A DNA stretch of 8,335 bases from DASTGO01 sp035719045 (GTDB taxonomy: Bacteria > Actinomycetota > Actinomycetes > Actinomycetales > Kineosporiaceae): assembly GCA_035719045.1 (NCBI GenBank), contig DASTGO010000204.1, positions 1 to 8,335 on the forward strand. The letters run 5' to 3'. The stretch's first letter is position 1. Every line of letters begins with the position of its first letter. Below, piece by piece: positions 1 through 5,706 of the stretch. Below the pieces are notes generated by a model. It saw only the letters and a list, made by a program, of their open reading frames with translations, was not told where the DNA came from and ran no database searches. The position numbers and the translations under genes are program-made.

Positions 1-225
1 ATCACCGCGGGCGTGCTGGCCGTGCGGCCGGGCCGGTGCCCGGGGCTGCAGGCCGGGCTCGTCCTGGTCGCGGTGACGCTGGCCGCCCTGCTCGGCTGGG
101 GGGTGGGCCGGCTGCTCGGTGCGCCGCCGCTGCACGCGGTCGCCATGGTCGTGGTGTGGCCGTTCGTCACCGCGGTACTGACCACCGTGCGCAGCCTGAT
201 CTCGGTGCTGCTCGGCCCGTCCTGA
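1..225 (+). CDS. C-terminal part of a small integral membrane protein (5' end outside window)
   Basis: The frame is open from the first base to a TGA at 223-225, giving about 74 residues with no start needed inside the window, so this is the tail of a longer gene. What is visible is two hydrophobic helices (about residues 20-40 and 45-70 of the fragment) joined by a short loop, with little charge and no catalytic motif. The protein is therefore probably embedded in the cytoplasmic membrane. Its neighbour converges on it from the other strand, with a gap of only 22 bp and no obvious hairpin terminator between them. I do not recognise the family with confidence. A DUF2567-type actinobacterial membrane protein is possible, because such genes occur near hisD in some actinobacteria, but that rests on memory of gene order and not on a motif. 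Confidence 0.6.
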   Translation: MTAGVLAVRPGRCPGLQAGLVLVAVTLAALLGWGVGRLLGAPPLHAVAMVVVWPFVTAVLTTVRSLISVLLGPS

Positions 226-247
226 CCGGCGGGGTCGACCTGACGGC

Positions 248-751
248 TCAGCGGCGGGCGATCCCGGCGGTGCGGGCCCCGGTCAGCCGGACCAGGTCGG
301 CCGGGGCGAGTTCCACGTCCAGACCTCGCCGCCCGGCGCTGACCAGCACGGTGGGGAAGTCCAGCGCCGAGGCGTCGACCACGGTCGCCAGCCGCCTGCG
401 CTGTCCGAGCGGGCTGATCCCGCCGACCACATAGCCGGTGGCGCGTTCGGCGGCCGCCGGGTCCGCCATCGCCGCGCGCTTGCCCCCGGCCGCTCCGGCC
501 AGCGCCTTGAGGTCCAGTTGGGCATCCACAGGCACGACCGCCACGGTCAGGGCACCGTCCACATCCGCGACCAGGGTCTTGAACACCCGCTGCGGCTCGA
601 TTCCCAGTGCCTGGGCCGCCTCCAGCCCATAGGCCAGGCCCCGGTCATGGGCGCGCGGGTCGTGGTCGTAGGCCCGCAGCGTGTGGGCGATCCCCTGCCC
701 GGCCAGCAGCACCGTGGCCGGGGTACCGGCGCTCTTCTCCTTCTTGCCCAG
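248..751 (-). CDS. ybaK: YbaK/EbsC-type aminoacyl-tRNA deacylase (Cys-tRNA(Pro) type), CTG start
   Basis: Trans-editing enzyme of the YbaK/ProX superfamily, which in characterised members hydrolyses mischarged tRNAs such as Cys-tRNA(Pro) in the cytosol. The 167-residue product shows the family hallmarks in order: an N-terminal SAGTPAT segment (residues 7-13), the RVFKTL motif with the conserved lysine at about K58, and the GGISPLG loop at about 110-116. Length fits the family (about 155-170). A start at the GTG at 712 would remove the conserved SAGTPAT segment and has no Shine-Dalgarno sequence. The CTG at 749-751 keeps it and sits 5 nt behind a perfect GGAGG. No in-frame ATG, GTG or TTG was found upstream to about 890. 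The gene lies 104 bp downstream of the LON-domain gene on the same strand and may share its transcript. Family assignment is firm; the exact tRNA substrate is inferred from the subfamily. Confidence 0.9.
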   Translation of the reverse strand: MGKKEKSAGTPATVLLAGQGIAHTLRAYDHDPRAHDRGLAYGLEAAQALGIEPQRVFKTLVADVDGALTVAVVPVDAQLDLKALAGAAGGKRAAMADPAAAERATGYVVGGISPLGQRRRLATVVDASALDFPTVLVSAGRRGLDVELAPADLVRLTGARTAGIARR

Positions 752-756
752 GGTGT

Positions 757-761
757 CCTCC
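757..761 (-). promoter_or_regulatory. Shine-Dalgarno GGAGG that decides the CTG start of ybaK
   Basis: On the minus strand GGAGG is followed by ACACC and then CTG, which opens the reading frame as (M)GKKEKSAGTPAT. This 5-nt spacing is ideal. The downstream GTG at 710-712 is preceded by no purine-rich tract. Confidence 0.75.
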
Positions 762-811
762 GGGTTCGGGCCCGGCCGGGGTGGTGGCCGGGCGGTGGGC
801 GTACGCGATCG

Positions 812-863
812 GGTCGGGCGGCTCGGTTCGGGTCGGGCGGCTCGGGTCGGGCGGCTCAGTTCG
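812..863 (-). repeat. Three tandem C-rich repeats starting at the stop codon of the LON-domain gene
   Basis: Read on the minus strand, the transcribed strand of the flanking genes, there are three units: 863-845 (19 nt), 844-831 (14 nt, lacking the first 5) and 830-812 (19 nt). All end in CGAGCCGCCCGACC or a one-base variant of it. The first unit contains the TGA stop of the LON-domain gene (858-856); at the same place the third unit reads CGA. The repeats therefore appear to be copies of the gene's own 3' end. On the transcript they are C-rich and relatively G-poor, a composition that favours Rho loading. The rest of the 752-811 gap holds only the ybaK ribosome binding site. Confidence 0.85.
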
Positions 864-1524
864 GGTTGATCGGGGACTTGGTCAGCTCGGCGGCGGGCAG
901 CGCCCGGAAGGCGGTGACCATGGCCCGCTCCCGGCGCAGCAGGTCCAGTTCGGCGCGCAGCCGGGCGGCCGTGCTCGGGATCTCCAGCAGGGCCTGGCGT
1001 TCCGGCAGTTCCAGCACCACCGCGGCGGCCACCAGGTAGGAGACCACCTGGGGGTCGTCGGGCAGCTCGGACAGCTCCACGCCCAGCGCCTCCCGGTACC
1101 GGGTGAACAGGTGGATCGCCTGCCCGGCCAGCCCTGGCAGGTCACCTGGGCCGTCCTGTTCCGGCAGCAGCTCCACCACGCCCGTGAGGTACGGGGTGCC
1201 GGCCTCCTCGTCCAGTTCCAGCAGCCGGAACCGGGTCTCGCCGACGGACACGATGTCGAACCGGCCGTCGGCGTAGGGGGTGACCTCCCGCAGCTCCGCG
1301 GTGCAGCCGACCTGGAACAGCTCCGCCTGCCCGGAGGACCCCGGTCCGGCGACCTCGCTGCCCGGCCGCATGGCGATCACGCCGAACTGCCGGGTCGCCC
1401 CCTCGGGCAGGGCCATCAGCGCCTGGACGAGCACCCGGTACCGGGGCTCGAACACATGCAACGGCAGGACGAGTCCCGGCACCAGGACGGCGTTGAGCGG
1501 GAACAGCGGGAGCCGGGTCGTCAC
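856..1524 (-). CDS. Stand-alone LON substrate-binding (N-terminal) domain protein
   Basis: The 222-residue protein resembles the N-terminal substrate-recognition domain of Lon protease but carries no AAA+ ATPase or peptidase domain. It matches the short LON peptidase substrate-binding domain proteins of actinobacteria, whose role is not established; a function in binding misfolded or specific proteins is inference. It opens with LPLFPLNAVLVPGLVLPL (residues 5-22) followed by HVFEPRYR (23-30), the conserved beta-strand core. Further on are RFDIVSVGETRFRLLEL and a helical C-terminal part (about 135-210) ending in SPINPN. I chose the GTG at 1522-1524 because the family begins directly at this motif. 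The frame stays open much further upstream but is unlike any protein there and overlaps hisD. No Shine-Dalgarno is visible. A CAGTCT hexamer 7 nt upstream could be the -10 of a leaderless transcript. It is divergent from hisD and probably co-transcribed with ybaK. Confidence 0.88.
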   Translation of the reverse strand: MTTRLPLFPLNAVLVPGLVLPLHVFEPRYRVLVQALMALPEGATRQFGVIAMRPGSEVAGPGSSGQAELFQVGCTAELREVTPYADGRFDIVSVGETRFRLLELDEEAGTPYLTGVVELLPEQDGPGDLPGLAGQAIHLFTRYREALGVELSELPDDPQVVSYLVAAAVVLELPERQALLEIPSTAARLRAELDLLRRERAMVTAFRALPAAELTKSPINPN

Positions 1525-1536
1525 GCAGCCAAGACT

Positions 1537-1565
1537 GTCACGGGTGACCGGAGACCTGCCGGTCA
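1537..1565. promoter_or_regulatory. Two overlapping inverted repeats in the divergent LON-gene/hisD region; candidate operator
   Basis: The divergent region 1525-1668 contains GTCAC-GG-GTGAC (1537-1548), overlapped by TGACCGG-7 nt-CCGGTCA (1545-1551 and 1559-1565). Both pairs of arms are perfect. They lie 13-41 nt upstream of the LON-gene start and roughly 100 nt upstream of the hisD start, where a regulator could act on either gene. No regulator is identified. The rest of the region shows only the hisD -10 element. Confidence 0.4.
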
Positions 1566-1656
1566 TCCCAACCCCCGGAGGTACCCCGTCGGGCCCGGAT
1601 GCGGCCGGGCGGGGGACCGGTCGGTACGTGACCCGGGACGCTGCGGGCGGCCACCC

Positions 1657-1662
1657 TAAACT
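1657..1662 (+). promoter_or_regulatory. Promoter -10 element (TAAACT) for a leaderless hisD transcript
   Basis: TAAACT matches the actinobacterial -10 pattern TANNNT. It is followed by six bases (GGCGGC) and then the hisD GTG at 1669, so the predicted +1 is the first base of the start codon. There is no Shine-Dalgarno sequence in front of that GTG, and the start agrees with the N-terminus usual for HisD. No convincing -35 hexamer is visible. Confidence 0.7.
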
Positions 1663-1668
1663 GGCGGC

Positions 1669-3009
1669 GTGATCCGACGCCTCGACCTCCGCGGCCAGAC
1701 CCTGCGCGCCCGTGCCCTGCGCGGCGTGGTCCCCCGGGCTGGGCTGGACGTGGCCCATGCGGTCGAGAAGGTGCGCCCGATCTGCGACGACGTCCGCGAC
1801 CGTGGGGTGGCCGCTCTGGTGGAGCTCACCGAACGGTTCGACGGCGTCCGCCTGTCGTCCGTCCGGGTGCCCGCCCAGGCCCTGCAGGCCGCTCTGGCCG
1901 CGCTGGACCCGAAGGTCCGGGCCGCGCTGGAGGAGTCGATCCGCCGGGCCCGCCGGGTGCACGCCGAGCAGCGGCGCACCGACCACACCACCCAGGTGGT
2001 GCCCGGCGGGACGGTCACCGAACGCTGGCTGCCGGTCGGCCGGGTCGGGCTGTACGTGCCGGGCGGGCTGGCGGTGTACCCGAGCAGCGTGGTGATGAAC
2101 GTCGTGCCGGCCCAGGAGGCCGGGGTCGAGTCGATCGCCGTCACCAGCCCGGCGCAACGGGACAACCCAGCGGAATTCGCCGGGCTGCCGCACCCGACCA
2201 TCCTGGCGGCCTGCGCACTGCTCGGGGTCGACGAGGTGTACGCCGTCGGTGGCGCGCAGGCGGTGGCGATGTTCGCCTACGGTGCCCGCGACGCCGCCGG
2301 GGAACTGGTCTGCGAACCGGCCGACCTGGTCACCGGCCCGGGCAACATCTGGGTGGCGGCGGCGAAGCGGCTGCTCAAGGGCGTGATCGGGATCGACGCC
2401 GAGGCCGGCCCGACCGAGATCCTGGTCCTCGCCGACGCCACGGCCGACGCCCGCCATGTCGCCTCGGACCTGATCAGCCAGGCCGAGCACGACCCGATGG
2501 CCGCCGCGGTCCTGGTCACCGACTCCGAGGAACTGGCCGCACAGGTCGAGGCGGAGCTGGCCCGGCAGGTGGCGGCCACCAAGCACGTCGAGCGGATCAG
2601 CACGGCGCTGGCCGGCCAGCAGTCCGCGATCGTCCTGGTCGACGATCTCGACGCGGGCCTGGAGGTGGTCGACGCCTACGCCGCGGAGCACCTGGAGATC
2701 CACACCGTCGATGCCGGGGCGGTGGCCGCCCGGGTCCGGAATGCGGGGGCGATCTTCGTCGGTCCGTGGGCACCGGTCAGCCTCGGCGACTACTGCGCCG
2801 GGTCCAACCATGTGCTGCCCACCGGCGGCTGCGCCTGCCACTCCAGCGGCCTGTCCGTCCAGTCGTTCCTGCGCGGGATCCACGTCGTCCAGTACGACCG
2901 GGAGGCGCTGCGGGAGGTGGCCGGGCATGTGGTCACCCTGGCCACCGCGGAGGACCTCCCGGCGCACGGCCAGGCGGTCCGGGCCCGGTTCCCCGGGGAC
3001 GAGGGCTGA
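1669..3009 (+). CDS. hisD: Histidinol dehydrogenase
   Basis: Zinc- and NAD-dependent cytosolic enzyme that oxidises L-histidinol to L-histidine in two steps, the end of the pathway. The product has 446 residues, normal for the family. Visible signatures are GRVGLYVPGG (124-133), the VGGAQAVA segment (193-200), VTGPGN (221-226), SQAEHD with zinc ligands Q271 and H274, and AAEHLEIH with the catalytic pair E340-H341. LGDYCAGSNHVLPTGG has ligand D374, and PAHGQAV contains H434. The GTG start is supported by the conserved IRRLDLRG opening and by the -10 element placed for leaderless initiation. It heads the histidine cluster, but 154 bp containing a hairpin and a second promoter separate it from hisC, so it may be transcribed at least partly on its own. 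All active-site residues are present; nothing suggests decay. Confidence 0.98.
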   Translation: MIRRLDLRGQTLRARALRGVVPRAGLDVAHAVEKVRPICDDVRDRGVAALVELTERFDGVRLSSVRVPAQALQAALAALDPKVRAALEESIRRARRVHAEQRRTDHTTQVVPGGTVTERWLPVGRVGLYVPGGLAVYPSSVVMNVVPAQEAGVESIAVTSPAQRDNPAEFAGLPHPTILAACALLGVDEVYAVGGAQAVAMFAYGARDAAGELVCEPADLVTGPGNIWVAAAKRLLKGVIGIDAEAGPTEILVLADATADARHVASDLISQAEHDPMAAAVLVTDSEELAAQVEAELARQVAATKHVERISTALAGQQSAIVLVDDLDAGLEVVDAYAAEHLEIHTVDAGAVAARVRNAGAIFVGPWAPVSLGDYCAGSNHVLPTGGCACHSSGLSVQSFLRGIHVVQYDREALREVAGHVVTLATAEDLPAHGQAVRARFPGDEG

Positions 3010-3020
3010 CACGGCCGGGT

Positions 3021-3059
3021 GCCGTCGCCGGGTCGTGGCGGGTCCCGGGCGACGACGGC
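3021..3059 (+). other. Imperfect hairpin in the hisD-hisC gap
   Basis: GCCGTCG (3021-3027) pairs with CGACGGC (3053-3059), and CCGGG (3028-3032) pairs with CCCGG (3044-3048), leaving a 4-nt bulge and an 11-nt loop. It begins 12 nt after the hisD stop. No T-run follows, so it is not a classic intrinsic terminator. It could be an mRNA-stability element or a weak terminator. GC-rich DNA makes chance hairpins common. Confidence 0.35.
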
Positions 3060-3110
3060 CCGGCGATGACGGGGGTCCCGGGCGTCGGCGGCCGGCGATG
3101 AGGGGTCCCG
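3040..3110 (+). repeat. Direct repeats upstream of hisC, three GGGTCCCG copies
   Basis: GGGTCCCG occurs at 3040-3047, 3073-3080 and 3103-3110, spaced 33 and 30 bp, about three helical turns each. The last two copies are preceded by CCGGCGATGA (3060-3069 and 3092-3101), so 3060-3080 and 3092-3110 are an imperfect duplication differing by a 2-nt gap. The first two copies are both extended to GGGTCCCGGGCG. They lie 40-110 bp upstream of the hisC -10 element. Confidence 0.6.
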
Positions 3111-3151
3111 ACGCGCGGATATTCGTCGAAGTCCGCCCGGACCGGCGCCCC

Positions 3152-3157
3152 TAGACT
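3152..3157 (+). promoter_or_regulatory. Promoter -10 element (TAGACT) for a leaderless hisC transcript
   Basis: TAGACT fits TANNNT and is followed by six bases (GACCCG) and then the GTG start of hisC at 3164, the same geometry as at hisD. No Shine-Dalgarno sequence is present. This makes an internal promoter for hisC and the genes after it likely. A -35 element is not obvious. Confidence 0.68.
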
Positions 3158-3163
3158 GACCCG

Positions 3164-4279
3164 GTGCCCTCCCCGACGACGTCCGACGTCCTCGCACGCC
3201 TGCCGCTGCGGCCCGACCTGCGCGGGAAGACCCCGTACGGCGCCCCGCAGCTCGACGTCCCGGTCCGGCTGAACACCAACGAGAACTCCTACCCGGTTCC
3301 GGCCGAGGTGGTGGAGGCGGTCCTGGAGGCGGTCCGGGACGAGGTGGCGCAGCTCAACCGGTACCCCGACCGCGAGTTCACCGCCCTGCGCGAGGACCTC
3401 GCCGCCTACCTCGGGCATGACCTGACCGCGGACCAGGTGTGGGCCGGCAACGGCAGCAACGAGGTGCTCCAGCACGTCCTGCAGGCGTTCGGCGGCCCCG
3501 GGCGGACCGCGCTCGGCTTCACCCCGGCGTACTCGATGCACCCGATCCTCAGCGTCGGGACCGGGACGGCCTGGGTGGACGGGCTGCGCGGCACCGAGCA
3601 CGACCCTTTCGACCTGACCGCCGAACACGCTGCGGCCCAGGTCGCCGAGCACGACCCCGACGTGGTCTTCCTCTGCTCCCCGAACAACCCGACCGGGACC
3701 GCGCTCGGTCTGGACGTGGTCCGGGCGGTGTACGAACGTGCCGATCACGCCGTGGTGGTGGTCGACGAGGCGTATGCGGAGTTCGCCCGGACCGGCACGC
3801 CGAGCGCGCTGTCCCTGCTGCCCGGCCGGGAGCGACTGGTCGTCACCCGGACGATGAGCAAGGCGTTCGCCCTGGCCGGGGCCCGGCTGGGGTACCTGGC
3901 GGCGCACCCGGCGGTCTGCGACGCGTTCCGGCTGGTCCGGCTGCCCTACCACCTGTCGGCGCTGACCCAGGCGGCCGCCCGGGCGGCGCTCTGGCACGCG
4001 GACGTCCTGCTGTCCACCGTCGAGGTGATCAAGGAGCAGCGGGACCGGATCGTCGACACGCTGCCGAAGTTCGGGCTGTCCGCGGTGCCCAGTGACGCCA
4101 ACTTCGTCCTGTTCGGCGGGCTGGCCGACGAGAAGGTCACCTGGCGGGCGCTGCTGGAGTACGGCGTGCTGGTCCGCGACGTCGGGATCGCCCACCATCT
4201 GCGGGTCACCGCGGGCACCCCGGACGAGACCACCTCGTTCCTGGACGCCCTGGAGTCCGTCGTGGAGGCATCCCGATGA
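3164..4279 (+). CDS. hisC: Histidinol-phosphate aminotransferase
   Basis: PLP-dependent fold-type I aminotransferase that transfers an amino group from glutamate to imidazole acetol phosphate, giving histidinol phosphate in the cytosol. The product is 371 residues, usual for actinobacterial HisC. Motifs in order: LNTNENSYPVP (37-47), AGNGSNE (94-100), FLCSPNNPTG with the PLP-contacting asparagine at about 175, VVVDEAYAEF with D201, the PLP lysine K233 in RTMSKAFALAGARLGY, and substrate-binding R347 in LRVTAG. The start is a GTG supported by the leaderless -10 spacing; the protein then reads straight into the family's N-terminal region. It overlaps hisB by 4 bp (ATGA), so the two are translationally coupled. 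No missing residues. Some HisC paralogues use aromatic substrates, but the his context makes the histidine role the best call. Confidence 0.97.
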   Translation: MPSPTTSDVLARLPLRPDLRGKTPYGAPQLDVPVRLNTNENSYPVPAEVVEAVLEAVRDEVAQLNRYPDREFTALREDLAAYLGHDLTADQVWAGNGSNEVLQHVLQAFGGPGRTALGFTPAYSMHPILSVGTGTAWVDGLRGTEHDPFDLTAEHAAAQVAEHDPDVVFLCSPNNPTGTALGLDVVRAVYERADHAVVVVDEAYAEFARTGTPSALSLLPGRERLVVTRTMSKAFALAGARLGYLAAHPAVCDAFRLVRLPYHLSALTQAAARAALWHADVLLSTVEVIKEQRDRIVDTLPKFGLSAVPSDANFVLFGGLADEKVTWRALLEYGVLVRDVGIAHHLRVTAGTPDETTSFLDALESVVEASR

Positions 4280-4905
4280 ACGCAGCCGCAGCCCCCGGGG
4301 TCACCCCCGAGCGGGTGGCCCGGGTCGAGCGGGTCACCGGTGAGTCCAAGGTGCGGGTCCGGCTCGACCTCGACGGCCGGGGCCGGGCCGAGGTGTCCAC
4401 CGGTGTCCGGTTCTACGACCACATGCTCGCCAGCCTGGCCAAGCACGCCCTGTTCGACCTGACCGTCGAGGCCGTCGGGGACGTCGACGTGGACGCCCAC
4501 CACACCGTCGAGGACGTCGCGATCGTCCTCGGCCAGGCCCTGCGGGAGGCTCTGGGCGACAAGTCGGGCATCCGCCGGTTCGGGGACGCCGTGGTGCCGC
4601 TGGACGAGGCCCTGGTCCAGGCCGTGGTGGACGTGTCCGGCCGGCCCTACTGCGTGCACGACGGCGAGCCGGACGGGCAGGCATACGCCCTGATCGGCGG
4701 CAGCTACCTCGGTTCACTGACCCGGCACGTGTTCGAGACCCTGGCGCTGACCGCCGGGATCGCCCTGCACGTGCGGGTGCTGTCCGGCCGGGACCCCCAC
4801 CACGTCGTCGAGGCGCAGTTCAAGGCCGTCGCCCGGGCGCTGCGCGCGGCCGTGGAGCCGGACCCGCGGGTCGCCGGAGTCCCCAGCACCAAGGGAACTC
4901 TGTGA
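4276..4905 (+). CDS. hisB: Imidazoleglycerol-phosphate dehydratase (monofunctional)
   Basis: Manganese-dependent enzyme that dehydrates imidazole glycerol phosphate to imidazole acetol phosphate; it acts as a large oligomer in the cytosol. The product is 209 residues and lacks the N-terminal phosphatase domain found in enterobacterial HisB, so histidinol-phosphate phosphatase must be another gene. Metal-binding and catalytic motifs are all visible: FYDHML (46-51), DAHHTVED (73-80), GGSYLGSLTRHVFETLA with H151 and E154, GRDPHHVVEAQFKA with H175-H176, and the C-terminal STKGTL. The ATG overlaps the hisC stop (ATGA) and has GGAGG at 4264-4268, 7 nt upstream. Its stop codon overlaps a GTG at 4902 that begins the repeat element leading to hisH. 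Confidence 0.98.
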   Translation: MNAAAAPGVTPERVARVERVTGESKVRVRLDLDGRGRAEVSTGVRFYDHMLASLAKHALFDLTVEAVGDVDVDAHHTVEDVAIVLGQALREALGDKSGIRRFGDAVVPLDEALVQAVVDVSGRPYCVHDGEPDGQAYALIGGSYLGSLTRHVFETLALTAGIALHVRVLSGRDPHHVVEAQFKAVARALRAAVEPDPRVAGVPSTKGTL

Positions 4906-4982
4906 GCGAGCGCAGCGAGCGAACCATCGGCCCAGCGCGGGGGCTCGCGGCGGCGACGAGCGCCAGCGGGGAGGCGTCGTGA
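4902..4982 (+). CDS. Mini-ORF 1 (26 codons) between hisB and hisH; speculative
   Basis: The frame opens with a GTG overlapping the hisB stop (GTGA), reads VSERSERT, then IGPARGLAAATSAS, then GEAS, and stops at a TGA (4980-4982) overlapping the next GTG. An AAGGGA tract 5 nt upstream is a weak ribosome binding site, but ribosomes finishing hisB could reinitiate here. The peptide is Ser/Arg/Glu/Ala-rich with no recognisable domain. It may be translated only as a relay for coupling, or not at all. Confidence 0.3.
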   Translation: MSERSERTIGPARGLAAATSASGEAS

Positions 4983-5013
4983 GCGAGCGCAGCGAGCGAA
5001 CCGGGGAGGCGTC
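4902..5013 (+). repeat. Two-unit GAGCGAGCGC repeat element filling the hisB-hisH junction
   Basis: Unit 1 (4902-4978, 77 nt) and unit 2 (4979-5013, 35 nt) begin with the same 24 nt, which start GTGAGCGAGCGC, and end with the same 11 nt, GGGGAGGCGTC. Unit 2 is unit 1 lacking an internal 42-nt segment (4926-4967). Each unit ends in a Shine-Dalgarno sequence directly followed by GTGA. The GCTCGC at 4943-4948 can pair with GCGAGC in the flanking 24-nt copies, or GCTCG with CGAGC at 4957-4961, so alternative RNA folds are possible. It looks like a small interspersed repeat inserted or duplicated at a start site. A genome-wide family is suspected but cannot be shown from one locus. Confidence 0.85.
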
Positions 5014-5017
5014 GTGA
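4979..5017 (+). CDS. Mini-ORF 2 (12 codons) overlapping the hisH start; speculative
   Basis: The frame opens with a GTG, 4 nt after a strong GGGGAGG (4968-4974), and reads VSERSERT-GEAS. It stops at a TGA (5015-5017) overlapping the hisH GTG at 5014. It is mini-ORF 1 minus 14 in-frame codons. Its ribosome binding site and start are an exact copy of those of hisH, so initiation here is plausible; the product has no evident function. Confidence 0.35.
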   Translation: MSERSERTGEAS

Positions 5018-5673
5018 CCGCCCGGGCGCCCCGGGTCGTCGTCCTCGACTACGGGTTCGGCAACGTCCGCTCCGCCGTCCGGGCGGTGGCGCGGGTCGGG
5101 GCGCAGGTCGAGCTGACCTCCGACTATGGGCGGGCCCTGGAGTGCGACGGGCTGGTCGTCCCGGGCGTGGGTGCCTTCGCCGCGGTGGTCGCCGGGCTGC
5201 GCGCGGTCCGTGGTGACCAGCTCGTCGACCGCAGGCTGGCCGGGGGCCGCCCGGTGCTGGGGATCTGCGTGGGCCTGCAGGTGATGTTCGAGCGCTCGGC
5301 CGAGCACGGGCAGCAGGACGTCGCGGGGCTCGGTGAGTGGCCGGGCACGGTCGAGCGGCTGCCCGCCGAGGTCGTCCCGCACATGGGCTGGAACACCGTC
5401 GAGCCGCCGGAGGGCACCGTCCTGTTCAAGGGCGTGGAGCGGGAGCGGTTCTACTTCGTGCACTCCTACGGCGTGCAGCGCTGGGAGTTCGCCGAGCGGC
5501 CCGGCCAGTTCGCCCGGTTCACCGCCCCCGCGGTCACCTGGGCCGAGCACGGCGCCCGGTTCGTCGCGGCGGTCGAGAACGGCCCGCTGTCGGCCACCCA
5601 GTTCCACCCGGAGAAGTCCGGGGACGCGGGGGCACATCTGTTGGAGAACTGGGTCCGTGGCCTGGGGGCCTGA
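5014..5673 (+). CDS. hisH: Imidazole glycerol phosphate synthase, glutamine amidotransferase subunit
   Basis: Class I glutamine amidotransferase that hydrolyses glutamine and passes ammonia to HisF, which forms imidazole glycerol phosphate and AICAR; the two act as a cytosolic heterodimer. The 219-residue product shows the full triad: nucleophile C85 in GICVGLQ, with H198 and E200 in FHPEKSGDAG. It also has LDYGFGNVRS (11-20), the oxyanion strand VPGVGAF (49-55) and HMGWNTV (123-129). The GTG start has GGGGAGG (5003-5009) 4 nt upstream. The same Shine-Dalgarno and GTGA lie 35 bp earlier, copied in the repeat element, but that GTG is in another frame. It is separated from hisB by 108 bp of repeat. 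The partner hisF is not in the window. Confidence 0.97.
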   Translation: MTARAPRVVVLDYGFGNVRSAVRAVARVGAQVELTSDYGRALECDGLVVPGVGAFAAVVAGLRAVRGDQLVDRRLAGGRPVLGICVGLQVMFERSAEHGQQDVAGLGEWPGTVERLPAEVVPHMGWNTVEPPEGTVLFKGVERERFYFVHSYGVQRWEFAERPGQFARFTAPAVTWAEHGARFVAAVENGPLSATQFHPEKSGDAGAHLLENWVRGLGA

Positions 5674-5706
5674 CCGGTCGCGCCCGCTCCGGGAGCCCCG
5701 CCGTTC

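Noticed and set aside
226..247. Bidirectional terminator between the converging first gene and ybaK
   Set aside because: The 22-bp gap shows no inverted repeat of useful length.
812..863. CRISPR-like array
   Set aside because: The units are nearly contiguous, with no unique spacers of CRISPR length; it is a simple tandem repeat.
607..1659. 350-codon plus-strand frame across ybaK and the LON-domain gene
   Set aside because: Gln/Arg/Gly-rich shadow of two recognised minus-strand genes.
1525..1668. T-box or other histidine-responsive leader before hisD
   Set aside because: The predicted transcript starts at the GTG, leaving no leader; no His-codon-rich leader peptide or T-box motif was seen.
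1525..3012. N-terminal extension of the LON-domain frame, antisense to hisD (open frame of 718 codons in total)
   Set aside because: The long open stretch is a by-product of high GC. It lies opposite a complete hisD with all catalytic residues, and the LON family begins at the GTG at 1524.
2933..4198. 421-codon minus-strand frame opposite hisC
   Set aside because: Its composition is low-complexity Arg/Pro/Gly/Val with no domain, and it lies antisense to a well-conserved aminotransferase.
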